Shown in pieces: positions 36,386-44,430 of a DNA stretch of 64,000 bases. The notes beneath the pieces were generated by a model. That model was given only the letters and a program-made list of their open reading frames with translations. It searched no databases and was not told where the DNA came from. Position numbers and translations under genes: made by a program. The DNA comes from Hyphococcus lacteus (GTDB lineage: Bacteria; Pseudomonadota; Alphaproteobacteria; Caulobacterales; Parvularculaceae): the NCBI RefSeq assembly GCF_041058985.1, contig NZ_JBEHZE010000001.1, positions 558,001 to 622,000 on the forward strand, given 5' to 3'. Position 1 is the first letter of the stretch. Each line of letters opens with the position of its first letter.

Positions 36386-37306
36386 ATGAACGACCATCCT
36401 ACACCAGCGCAAAGTGCAATTCGCCTCGGCCTCATTACCGGGGTGATTGCCTATTTTATCTGGGGCATCTTCCCGATTTATATAAAATCGGTGGGCGCAG
36501 TATCCGCCATGGAAATTATGGCGCACCGCATTTTGTGGTCTATCCCTTTTGGTGCGCTCATCCTCACTTTTCGTCGGCAATGGCCAGAGGTCTTGGGGGC
36601 CTTAGGCGACAAACGCGTTCTCTTTATGCTGGCGCTCGCAGCGATCTCAATCGCAGCGAATTGGTATATTTATGTACTCGCCGTTCTTGATGGTCGCGTT
36701 CTCGAAGCAAGTCTTGGATATTACATCAATCCCTTAATGTATGTGGCGGCTGGGGTTTTCATCCTCGGTGAAACTCTACGCAAAGCGCAAATTGTTGCCG
36801 TTGCGTTGGCATCGGCAGGTGTACTGACATTAACATTTGGCGCTGGGATTTTTCCCCTAACGTCAATTTTACTGGCAGTGCTTTTTACCGCATACGGATA
36901 TATCAGAAAAACCACCAACGTTGGCGCGATGCCGGGACTCTTTATTGAAGTATGTCTCCTGTCACCTATCGCGTTGATTTACCTGATCTGGCTCATCAAA
37001 GCTGGCAACGCTGTTTTTCTATCGGGCGATTTTGGAATGGATGTCTTGTTGGTGTTAGCAGGCCCCGTCACGGTTATACCGCTTGTTTGCTTCGCGCTCG
37101 CCGCACGTCGGTTACGCCTTTCAACATTGGGGTTTTTGCAATATATCGGCCCAACGCTCCAATTCGCACTTGGGATTTATTTCGGCGAAAAGTTTACCCT
37201 TTATCACGCGATTTGTTTTGGCCTGATCTGGACTGCGCTCGCGATTTTCAGTGTAGACGCCGCCCGTGCCGGAAAGACCATACGCCCTGTCACCCGAGCG
37301 GTGTAA
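36386..37306 (+). CDS. rarD: RarD-type EamA/DMT transporter
   Basis: 306 residues with ten hydrophobic helices in two EamA repeats. The start LGLITGVIAYFIWGIFPIYIK, AMEIMAHRILWSIPFG and EASLGYYINPLMYVAAG are characteristic of RarD. Members are inner membrane drug/metabolite exporters; the substrate is not known. The gene is flanked by two hairpins, the second containing its stop codon in the loop. Confidence 0.92.
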   Translation: MNDHPTPAQSAIRLGLITGVIAYFIWGIFPIYIKSVGAVSAMEIMAHRILWSIPFGALILTFRRQWPEVLGALGDKRVLFMLALAAISIAANWYIYVLAVLDGRVLEASLGYYINPLMYVAAGVFILGETLRKAQIVAVALASAGVLTLTFGAGIFPLTSILLAVLFTAYGYIRKTTNVGAMPGLFIEVCLLSPIALIYLIWLIKAGNAVFLSGDFGMDVLLVLAGPVTVIPLVCFALAARRLRLSTLGFLQYIGPTLQFALGIYFGEKFTLYHAICFGLIWTALAIFSVDAARAGKTIRPVTRAV

Positions 37307-37314
37307 CACCGCTC
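37296..37314 (+). other. Hairpin with the rarD stop codon in its loop
   Basis: GAGCGGTG (37296-37303) and CACCGCTC (37307-37314) form a perfect 8-bp stem around TAA, the rarD stop codon at 37304-37306. There is no T-run. It might affect termination, stability or translation of the downstream DUF2164 gene. Confidence 0.55.
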
Positions 37315-37340
37315 ACCTAAAAAGATAAAAGCGAGCAGCA

Positions 37341-37592
37341 ATGCAGCCAATCAAATTTTCCAATGAAGAGCGTAAAGAAATTGTTGCGCGCATTCAAACC
37401 TATTTCCACGAAGAACTTGAGCACCAGATTGGCGACATTCCCGCAGAATTATTGCTCAATTTCTTTACTGACGAAATTGGTGCGCATTATTATAATCGCG
37501 GCCTTTATGATGCGCAGGCAGTTCTAAGCAAGCAGCTCGACCAATTCACCGACGCAGTCTATGGATTGGAACAACGGCCCAAACAGCGCTGA
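37341..37592 (+). CDS. DUF2164 family protein
   Basis: 83 residues, soluble and mostly helical. The pattern MQPIKFSNEERKEIVARIQ, FFTDEIGAHYYNRGLYDAQ with a conserved GxxYYNxGxxDA core matches the DUF2164 family of unknown function. It lies 34 bases after rarD on the same strand and converges with a thioesterase gene 4 bases away. No further clue to its role. Confidence 0.85.
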   Translation: MQPIKFSNEERKEIVARIQTYFHEELEHQIGDIPAELLLNFFTDEIGAHYYNRGLYDAQAVLSKQLDQFTDAVYGLEQRPKQR

Positions 37593-37596
37593 CAGT

Positions 37597-38019
37597 TCAA
37601 CCAATGCGTTTTAAGGTTCCGGAGTAACTCAAAATCGGTTCTCCGTCCGACGTCACAAGCCCCCTCGCAAAGACTAAATTTCGTCCCGCGCGCGTGACCT
37701 CTCCAGTCGCTTCAATAAAAGCGCCTATAGGGCCAGGCCCTACAAATTCCGAATTCATGGTGACAGTTAAACCACGAAAAGTACCGATTTTACGCGATGC
37801 GATATCCCAAAGGGACATATCCGCAAGTGTCATCAACGCCCCGCCATGAACAACGCCGGCGAGATTTGCGTGATGGGCTTCTGAGAAAAAGCCAACGCCG
37901 GGTATTGGGCCCGGATCACGAAAATAAAACGGGCCTGCATGACCGCTAAAGGTTTCGAGATGCGATTGAGGTCGCCATCCATCCGGTATTGTCGGTGTCT
38001 GTTTTTCTTGCGATGCCAT
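37597..38019 (-). CDS. PaaI-like hotdog thioesterase
   Basis: About 140 residues from the ATG at 38019; readings from 38037 (ATG) or 38049 (TTG) are possible and none has a clear ribosome site. The hotdog/PaaI signature HANLAGVVHGGALMTLADMSLW contains the HGG(A) motif near the active site. The rest (VTMNSEFVGPGPIGAFIEATGEVTRAGRNLVFARGLV) is typical of acyl-CoA thioesterases. The substrate is unknown. Convergent with the DUF2164 gene; divergent from the epoxide hydrolase gene. Confidence 0.87.
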   Translation of the reverse strand: MASQEKQTPTIPDGWRPQSHLETFSGHAGPFYFRDPGPIPGVGFFSEAHHANLAGVVHGGALMTLADMSLWDIASRKIGTFRGLTVTMNSEFVGPGPIGAFIEATGEVTRAGRNLVFARGLVTSDGEPILSYSGTLKRIG

Positions 38020-38115
38020 TCGGCAATGACAAAGCATATTGATAGACAAGGCAATGACGAAACGCAGATGTAAAAAATACTTGCTGCGCGCAGCCCGAGG
38101 CCCGACTATTTACAT

Positions 38116-39084
38116 ATGAGCACATTTCCGACCCCGCACAGGATCCGCGCTGGAGATACAACCCTCGCCATTTACGAAAATGACGGCGACCCGACGCGCA
38201 AAAACCCACCCATTATTCTGATACATGGTTGGCCAGAGATCGCTTACTCTTGGAAAAACCAACTAGGCCCACTCGCTGATGCAGGCTTTCGCGTCATCGC
38301 TGTGGATATCAAGGGGTTTGGATATTCCGATGCACCAATAGACCCGACCCTATATGACGCAAAAACAATGACCGCCGATTTTTGCGGATTGCTCGATACA
38401 CTCGGCATTAAAAAAGCGATTTTCTGTGGTCACGACTGGGGCGGTAGTTTGATCTGGAGCATGGCGCAGCTCCATCCCGAACGTGTCGTAGGTGCTATTG
38501 GGCTCTGCACGCCATTACGCCGGCGTGCACCGGTCGAGCCGATCTCAATACTACGCAAGCGCTTTGGCAATGTGCATTATTTTGTTCACTTCCAGCAACC
38601 GGAAATTGCAGAAAATTTGTTCGCTACCGACCCGGAACGCTTTGTAAAATTAATGTTCCGGCGGCCAGTCCCACGAGAAAAATGGCCATCGTTAGTGCCG
38701 GAAATTTTCGATGTACCCGGACGTTTTAAAAACGCGCCTGAGCCAAGCGATGACGGGTTAATCATTTCCACGCAAGATGCACAAGTTTATGTTGACGCTT
38801 ACCGTAATAGTGGTTTCCACGGCGGGGTAAATTTATATCGAAATGTAGATCAAAATTGGAAATATATGGCCGGTCGTGATGAGGTGGTCCGTGCACCATC
38901 ATTATGGATAGGTGCTGACCTCGATTTATTTCTCCCGCCGGAAACCGCCGTCGATATGGACGAACTGGTTCCAGACCTGGAAAAGCATATCATTCCCGAT
39001 TGTGGACATTGGATGAATTGGGAAAAACCAAATGAGATCAACAAGATCATGATCGATTGGTTGAACCGTCGATTTTCAACTTAA
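38116..39084 (+). CDS. Epoxide hydrolase-like alpha/beta hydrolase
   Basis: 322 residues. Oxyanion motif HGWPE (38-42), nucleophile GHDWGG (D107) and the C-terminal histidine CGHWMNWEKP (H298) give the Asp-His-acid triad of epoxide hydrolases; FLPPETAVDMDELVP carries a candidate acid. The cap domain lies between about 130 and 240. Such enzymes open epoxides with water, but haloalkane dehalogenases share the fold, so the substrate is uncertain. No signal peptide. Single gene. Confidence 0.9.
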   Translation: MSTFPTPHRIRAGDTTLAIYENDGDPTRKNPPIILIHGWPEIAYSWKNQLGPLADAGFRVIAVDIKGFGYSDAPIDPTLYDAKTMTADFCGLLDTLGIKKAIFCGHDWGGSLIWSMAQLHPERVVGAIGLCTPLRRRAPVEPISILRKRFGNVHYFVHFQQPEIAENLFATDPERFVKLMFRRPVPREKWPSLVPEIFDVPGRFKNAPEPSDDGLIISTQDAQVYVDAYRNSGFHGGVNLYRNVDQNWKYMAGRDEVVRAPSLWIGADLDLFLPPETAVDMDELVPDLEKHIIPDCGHWMNWEKPNEINKIMIDWLNRRFST

Positions 39085-39192
39085 TTTATCACGGTTTCGC
39101 AAACAGCTTTTAGACAAAATCACCGCTCACGGATAAGTTTTCGGTGATTTCGCTCTGTCACGGTTTGACCACAACCACAGACGGAGAGATCG

Positions 39193-39480
39193 ATGAAAAT
39201 TATTCTCACCTTACTGGCAATCGCACTGGTGCTTGGGGCATCCCCGGCTGCGGCCGGATCGAAGCTCGACAAAAAGACGCCCTACCAAGCGAAACCGCGT
39301 GCCATTTATTCGCTCGACCTTACCGAGCATAAAATTCAAGTTTTGGCGATCACTAAACTTGCCCGGGCAGACACGAGGCTTCGTCGTGAACACTTAGACG
39401 ACTGTGAGACAATGGCCAAAATTTTTCCGGGCTATCCGCAACCAGCACTTGTCAGCATAGACCTAAGCTTACGTTTTTAA
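39193..39480 (+). CDS. Small secreted protein of unknown function
   Basis: 95 residues, with GGAGAG seven bases before the ATG. A clean signal peptide (MKIILTLLAIALVLGASPAAA) leaves a mature part of about 73 residues rich in Lys and Arg with a single cysteine (DDCETM). It is likely periplasmic. I recognise no domain. Its stop abuts the end of the convergent beta-lactamase-like gene. Confidence 0.65.
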   Translation: MKIILTLLAIALVLGASPAAAGSKLDKKTPYQAKPRAIYSLDLTEHKIQVLAITKLARADTRLRREHLDDCETMAKIFPGYPQPALVSIDLSLRF

Positions 39481-40623
39481 TTAAAGACAGTCATAAAGCG
39501 CATCAAGCAAATGCACAGCACGCGGATCACCGACCAAGTGCGGCGACATTTTATTCATTACATAGGCGACCGTCAGGTTATTTTCTGGATCGATCACGAC
39601 GCATGATCCGCCAAATCCCGCATGGCCATATGCATTCTCATTCGGGCCAAAGTGTCGATTAATGTTACGCATCATCCCAGCGGCCCACGAAAGTCGAAAT
39701 GGTAACACCAAATCGTCACCACACACTCGCTCTTTCAATGCGGCATCAATCGCGCTCTGTTCGAGTACGGGTTTTCCGTTCGTGTCTACACCATCATTGG
39801 CGAACGGATGAACAATCGCCGCAAGAGCGCGAGCAGCGCTATGCATGTTAGAGGCTGGAATTTCAGCCGCCATCCACCCTTCCCGAGAGACACGCGCTGG
39901 TGCCGACCACGGTTTCAAAAAAGCATATTTCTTGAACTCATTCATCACACCAAGATCCGGCGCTTTGGGCGGCTTCGGCATAAAACTCGTCCGGGCCATC
40001 TCCGTTTCGCTAAGGCCGCAATAAAGCGATAAATCATTAGGCTCCGTAATCTCGCGGATAAGCGCGCCGGCGGTTTTACCCGTAACGCGCCGCAATAGCT
40101 CCCCTGCGATATACCCCACTATTTGCGGGTGATATCCGCTCGCGCTACCTGGCTCCCATAATGGCTCCATCACAGCGATTTTCTTTGTGATTAAAACCCA
40201 ATCCAGCCAGCTTTCTGGCGGCATCTCATCTTTGAATCCCGCCAATCCGCCTTGATGCGAAAGCATTTGCGCAATGGTTATTTCTGCTTTTCCGGCATCA
40301 CCGAATTCAGGCCAGAAGGCAGCAACAGGCTTATCATAAGCGAGCAAGCCATCACTAACCGCGCGCGCGATTAGAAAGCTCATGACGGCTTTTCCGCTTG
40401 AATAAATGCAAGCTATAGTATCATCCGTCCAGGAATGTTCCTTTTTTCGATCCACAAAACCGCCACGAATATCAACGATCAATTCGCCATTTTGGAACGC
40501 TGTGAAGCTCGCCCCAAGTTCTAGCGCATTGCGAAAATTTTCCGCAAAAGCATCTCCAACAGGTGCGAATGGCGGTCTCAGCATTCCCGCTGCATTGGGT
40601 ACAGCGGCATCAGTCCAATTCAT
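39481..40623 (-). CDS. Beta-lactamase-fold serine hydrolase (family VIII esterase-like)
   Basis: 380 residues. The SxxK catalytic motif is SSGK (S75-K78, in CIYSSGKAVMSF), and GYHPQIVGYIAGELL resembles the Tyr-containing second motif of family VIII esterases rather than YxN of true class C enzymes. AYGHAGFGGSCVVIDPE is the third conserved segment, common in EstB-like and LACTB-like proteins. No signal peptide is visible, so a cytosolic esterase, amidase or D-peptidase is likelier than a beta-lactamase. It follows the small lipoprotein gene by 10 bases. Confidence 0.88.
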   Translation of the reverse strand: MNWTDAAVPNAAGMLRPPFAPVGDAFAENFRNALELGASFTAFQNGELIVDIRGGFVDRKKEHSWTDDTIACIYSSGKAVMSFLIARAVSDGLLAYDKPVAAFWPEFGDAGKAEITIAQMLSHQGGLAGFKDEMPPESWLDWVLITKKIAVMEPLWEPGSASGYHPQIVGYIAGELLRRVTGKTAGALIREITEPNDLSLYCGLSETEMARTSFMPKPPKAPDLGVMNEFKKYAFLKPWSAPARVSREGWMAAEIPASNMHSAARALAAIVHPFANDGVDTNGKPVLEQSAIDAALKERVCGDDLVLPFRLSWAAGMMRNINRHFGPNENAYGHAGFGGSCVVIDPENNLTVAYVMNKMSPHLVGDPRAVHLLDALYDCL

Positions 40624-40633
40624 AATAATTCAA

Positions 40634-40939
40634 TCAACTAAAGGCGCAGGCGATTCCGGCGCGCGCAATGGCACCTGCTGCACGAGGGTTTTCAATACTT
40701 ATTAGCGCATCAAGCGATTGCCCGGGAGAGTCTGCTTCATTGATGTTACCGATAAAATCTGCGACGGCTTTGAGGTCACTTCGATTCAACCGATCATCCA
40801 ACTCATTACCCATACATCTGGCTTTATCTTCCGATAAGCCAAACTCAACAAACCGATTTTCAATCCGCATACGCGGGGAAACGGTGGCGCAGGCGACAAC
40901 GGTAAGTGTAATCAGGCTAATCGCAAAAATTCTAAACAT
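40634..40939 (-). CDS. Small predicted lipoprotein, unknown function
   Basis: 101 residues from the ATG at 40939, which has AAGGAG six bases upstream; the frame is open further but the extra part looks non-coding. MFRIFAISLITLTVVACATVS is a lipoprotein signal with a lipobox ending at VVAC. The mature part (FVEFGLSEDKARCMGNELDDRLNRSDLKAVADFI) is helical and contains conserved-looking cysteines. It lies between the DsbA-like and the hydrolase genes, all on the minus strand with short gaps. Confidence 0.75.
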   Translation of the reverse strand: MFRIFAISLITLTVVACATVSPRMRIENRFVEFGLSEDKARCMGNELDDRLNRSDLKAVADFIGNINEADSPGQSLDALISIENPRAAGAIARAGIACAFS

Positions 40940-40985
40940 TACTGGCTCCTTCGTGGCCGATCCGCAACTCGGCGAGAAAAACACC

Positions 40986-41624
40986 TTATCCGCGTTTCGC
41001 ATCCATTTCATTAAGACGCCAGACCAAAGAATCCAAACGGTCCTGACCAAAGAATGGTTCCCCGTCGAGCACCATTAGCGGCACACCCCAATGATATTCC
41101 AATTGACTGGCCTCATTCTCCTCCAGAGTAGTCGTGATTTCTTGCCTATTCTCAGCGATCCATTCGTCCAATGTCGCTAGCTCTAAGCCTAACTGGGCCG
41201 TGACGTCTGATAGTGCGTCATCATCGGCCCATGCTTGGCCGGTCCAAATTCGGTGCGAGAGTGCTTGCGCGAAATCTAAGCTCTTTCCGGCTACTTCTGC
41301 CGCAAATGCTAAATCCATTGCGCGCATCAATAAGGGCTGATCTGGCGCAACTTTACCGCTGACCATATCCATATTGATCGGGTCGGGGGTGGGCAACGCA
41401 AACCCCAGCCCTAGGCGCTGTGCCTCACGCGGGACATCCCGAAACAAATAGGGCAGGAACTGTTTGCGGCCGCGCTCAAAGAAATCAGGCTCACGCATGG
41501 CGAGCGGCCTCACGGGGCGAAAATTGATTTCCACCGCATATGTTTCGCGGATTGAAACCAGTCGATCAATCGCCAGATAGGAATATGGACTGCGAAAAGA
41601 CCAGTAGATATCAAGCTTTGGCAT
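40986..41624 (-). CDS. DsbA-fold 2-hydroxychromene-2-carboxylate isomerase-like protein
   Basis: 212 residues from the ATG at 41624 (an ATG at 41642 is possible). The start PKLDIYWSFRSPYSYLAIDR has the Ser of the kappa-GST/HCCA isomerase active site in place of the CxxC of DsbA. GVPLMVLDGEPFFGQDRLDSLVWRL at the C-terminus carries the cis-proline loop. Relatives isomerise aromatic degradation intermediates with glutathione, but many are uncharacterised. No aromatic pathway genes are nearby. Confidence 0.87.
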   Translation of the reverse strand: MPKLDIYWSFRSPYSYLAIDRLVSIRETYAVEINFRPVRPLAMREPDFFERGRKQFLPYLFRDVPREAQRLGLGFALPTPDPINMDMVSGKVAPDQPLLMRAMDLAFAAEVAGKSLDFAQALSHRIWTGQAWADDDALSDVTAQLGLELATLDEWIAENRQEITTTLEENEASQLEYHWGVPLMVLDGEPFFGQDRLDSLVWRLNEMDAKRG

Positions 41625-41706
41625 GACGTTCGCCCTTTTCATTTCATCGTGATTGCAACATCGGCGACGCGCCGTTAAGCGTCAAGCATATCAGGAAGGT
41701 AGACCA

Positions 41707-42558
41707 ATGGCCCGCACACTTCGCATCGCCGTTCTTCAGGCCGCTTTCGGCGACGACATGAACCTCAATATTGAAACCGTCGCTCGCCTAACCCGCGATG
41801 CCGCAAAGGATGGCGCGCAGATCATTTTGCCACCTGAGCTATTTCAGGGGCCCTATTTCTGTAAGACCGAAGATACCGCGCATTTTGCCTCGGCTTATCC
41901 CTATAAGGAGCATCCTGTCGTCACTAAGCTTGCGCCACTAGCCGCTGAGCTAGGGGCGGTTTTACCGCTTTCGATTTTCGAACGGGATGGTCAGGAATAT
42001 TACAACAGTCTCGTGGTGGTTGATGCTGACGGTTCATTGTTAGATCTTTATCGTAAAAGTCATATCCCCGATGGACCGGGCTATGAGGAGAAGTTCTATT
42101 TCCGCCCAGGCGATACCGGCTTCAAAGTGTGGGATACGAAATTCGGAAAAGTTGGTGTCGGCATTTGCTGGGATCAATGGTTCCCCGAAGCCGCACGCGC
42201 GATGATGTTGATGGGGGCTGAAGTGTTATTTTACCCGACCGCAATCGGTACTGAGCCAGAAAACCCCGGTCTGGATACCCAGCCGCGTTGGCGACGCGCC
42301 ATGACCGGACATGCTGTTTCAAATGTTGTCCCCGTCGCCGCGGCGAACCGGATCGGCGACGAAGGCGGGCAATCATTCTACGGATCGTCGTTTATATTGG
42401 ACGATGGCGGCGATTTTCTCGGCGATATGAATCGGACCGAAGAAGGGTTTATTGCCGCCACGCTGGACCTCGATGAAATCGCAGAAAAACGTGCCGGTTG
42501 GGGGTTTTTCCGCGATCGCCGCCCAGATCTCTATGGTCGATTGACAGGTAACCGCTAA
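41707..42558 (+). CDS. aguB: N-carbamoylputrescine amidase
   Basis: 283 residues from the ATG at 41707, with AGGAAGG a few bases upstream; the longer reading from 41653 is discounted. The nitrilase triad is Glu44 (LPPELFQGPYF), Lys117 (YRKSHIPDGPGY) and Cys154 (VGICWDQWFPEAARAM). The family-typical GPYFCKTED and DQWFPE segments point to AguB. It makes putrescine from N-carbamoylputrescine. The partner agmatine deiminase is not in the window. The stop overlaps the convergent symporter gene by 4 bases. Confidence 0.94.
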   Translation: MARTLRIAVLQAAFGDDMNLNIETVARLTRDAAKDGAQIILPPELFQGPYFCKTEDTAHFASAYPYKEHPVVTKLAPLAAELGAVLPLSIFERDGQEYYNSLVVVDADGSLLDLYRKSHIPDGPGYEEKFYFRPGDTGFKVWDTKFGKVGVGICWDQWFPEAARAMMLMGAEVLFYPTAIGTEPENPGLDTQPRWRRAMTGHAVSNVVPVAAANRIGDEGGQSFYGSSFILDDGGDFLGDMNRTEEGFIAATLDLDEIAEKRAGWGFFRDRRPDLYGRLTGNR

Positions 42559-44015
42559 GTCTCGCTTGGCATTTTGGCGCGTTTCTCCGCGAGATATGCC
42601 GCATCGTCTTCGCTTAACGTCCACGCGGATTCATCAATATCTAGATCTTGATAATCCAGCGGGTCTAACACCGGCCTAACGCCGTTGCGCCGTTGCGCAT
42701 CAAAATCGCGCATCACCCGCAAGCCGATCGGGAATAGAAGCACCAATGCGAATAGATTTACCAGTGCCAACATGCCCATCGCCGCATCAGCAAACCCGAA
42801 CGCCGCGCTAAGATCGATATTTGCACCAACGATCACAAACCCCAACGTTGCAATACGGAAAATATTGAAAACGAGCTTGTTGTCTTTGACGAAGAAATCG
42901 AGCGCGTTCTCGCCGAGAAAGTAATTATACATGATCGAGCTGAACACAAAAAGCATCAGCGCGAATGCTACAAACTCATCCGCCCAATCACCGACATGGG
43001 CCGCGAGGGAAATCTGCGTGAGAAGTACGCCATCAATATTGGGGTCGTTAATATCAACCCCAGACAAAAGAATAATCGATGCCGTGCAAGTACAAATAAT
43101 CAGTGTATCGATAAACACTGAAAATGCTTGAACAATCCCTTGTCGTGCGGGATGGCGTACATATGCAACTGCGGCAACATTTGGGGCGGACCCCAGACCT
43201 GCCTCGTTTGAGAACAGACCCCGTCTAATCCCCTGAGTCAGCGCGACACCTATACCGCCCGCCACTGCTTCGTTAAGTCCGAACGCACTCTCTACGATTG
43301 TCCACAGCGCCATTGGCACTTCGGTAATACGAGTCGCGAGGATAAATAAAACCAGCAAAATATAGCTAATGGCCATAACCGGAACAACGACTTCAACAAC
43401 ACGCGTGATCCGGCTGACGCCACCAAAAATCACAACGCCAACGATAACAGCCAACACAACACCGACCGCTGGGGCAGGAACCCCAAAGGCACCGTTTAGA
43501 GATGTTGTGACGGCGTAGCTTTGCAGGACATTGAAGGCGAACCCGAACGCAACAAGTAGCAAAATGGAATAGGTGCCCGCCAAAATCGGTGCTGCGGCAC
43601 CAAGGCGTTTTTTTAATCCGTGCTGGATGTAAAAAGCGGGACCACCCCTAAAGTTCCCGGAGGCTTCGCGCCGTTTGAATAGCTGCGCAATCGAACATTC
43701 AAAAAAGCTGGTCGCCATACCCACAAGACCAACAAGCCACATCCAAAAGATTGCCCCCGGACCACCGAGCGCAATGGCCACAGCCACGCCAGCAATATTG
43801 CCCGCACCGACCCGCCCAGCGACAGAGAGGGCTAAGGCCTGGAATGATGATGGTTGGTCGGTTTTTCGCTCAAAGGCCTGTCCGAAAATGGAGAACATTT
43901 CCGTGAAGTGCCGGACCTGAACGAACCTCGATCGGATCGTGAACCACAATCCGATCGGTATAAGGACGAATAGGAGGATCTTCCCCCAAATAATTGCATT
44001 GATTGCCGCGAACAT
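42555..44015 (-). CDS. AGCS-family sodium:alanine/glycine symporter
   Basis: 486 residues with about eleven membrane helices. Family signatures include FQALALSVAGRVGAGNIAGVAVAIALGGPGAIFWMW and GIRRGLFSNEAGLGSAPNVAA; the latter is the hallmark AGCS motif. It should import alanine or glycine with sodium. The C-terminus is a cytoplasmic tail (DPLDYQDLDIDESAW). It follows the 70-residue gene by 95 bases. Confidence 0.94.
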   Translation of the reverse strand: MFAAINAIIWGKILLFVLIPIGLWFTIRSRFVQVRHFTEMFSIFGQAFERKTDQPSSFQALALSVAGRVGAGNIAGVAVAIALGGPGAIFWMWLVGLVGMATSFFECSIAQLFKRREASGNFRGGPAFYIQHGLKKRLGAAAPILAGTYSILLLVAFGFAFNVLQSYAVTTSLNGAFGVPAPAVGVVLAVIVGVVIFGGVSRITRVVEVVVPVMAISYILLVLFILATRITEVPMALWTIVESAFGLNEAVAGGIGVALTQGIRRGLFSNEAGLGSAPNVAAVAYVRHPARQGIVQAFSVFIDTLIICTCTASIILLSGVDINDPNIDGVLLTQISLAAHVGDWADEFVAFALMLFVFSSIMYNYFLGENALDFFVKDNKLVFNIFRIATLGFVIVGANIDLSAAFGFADAAMGMLALVNLFALVLLFPIGLRVMRDFDAQRRNGVRPVLDPLDYQDLDIDESAWTLSEDDAAYLAEKRAKMPSET

Positions 44016-44110
44016 AGGTCTCGCTTTTGCGTTTTAATCTGATTACGGGATAACGATCCCTAACGCACTTTAGCAAGAATGTCGAATTACACGGCCAATT
44101 AGGCTGTAGC

Positions 44111-44323
44111 CTAATCTTTTTTGACGAACGTCACAGCAAAAAGCGGCTCGCCTTCAAACATGTCTTTTGGCGCTTCCATGCCTTCAATCATTTTAAAAAC
44201 ACGTGGCGTGATTGAACCCTCCATGCGATAGCCGCGTTCGGCCATCTTTCCACGGTGGAATTCTAGCGCAGCAGCAGTAAATTCACGGGCAAGGATCGTA
44301 ATACGTTCAGATTCGTTCGACAT
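44111..44323 (-). CDS. 70-residue protein of unknown function
   Basis: A small soluble alpha/beta protein (MSNESERITILAREFTAAAL ... FEGEPLFAVTFVKKD) with AAGG about 11 bases upstream. It has no signal or membrane segment. The frame is clean, its codon use resembles its neighbours, and its gaps to both minus-strand neighbours are about 100 bases. I do not recognise the family. Confidence 0.65.
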   Translation of the reverse strand: MSNESERITILAREFTAAALEFHRGKMAERGYRMEGSITPRVFKMIEGMEAPKDMFEGEPLFAVTFVKKD

Positions 44324-44430
44324 GAGTATGCGGCCTTCTTAATGGTCTTGATTGGTGACATGGTTTCGCGCGGAATATGGCGAGGCGCAAGTGGCTTGTC
44401 CACTAAGAGGCTGAATATCGCAAGAGCTTG

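Noticed and set aside
39481..40623. True beta-lactamase (antibiotic resistance gene)
   Set aside because: There is no signal peptide and no YxN motif; the second motif looks like family VIII esterases, so resistance is not supported.
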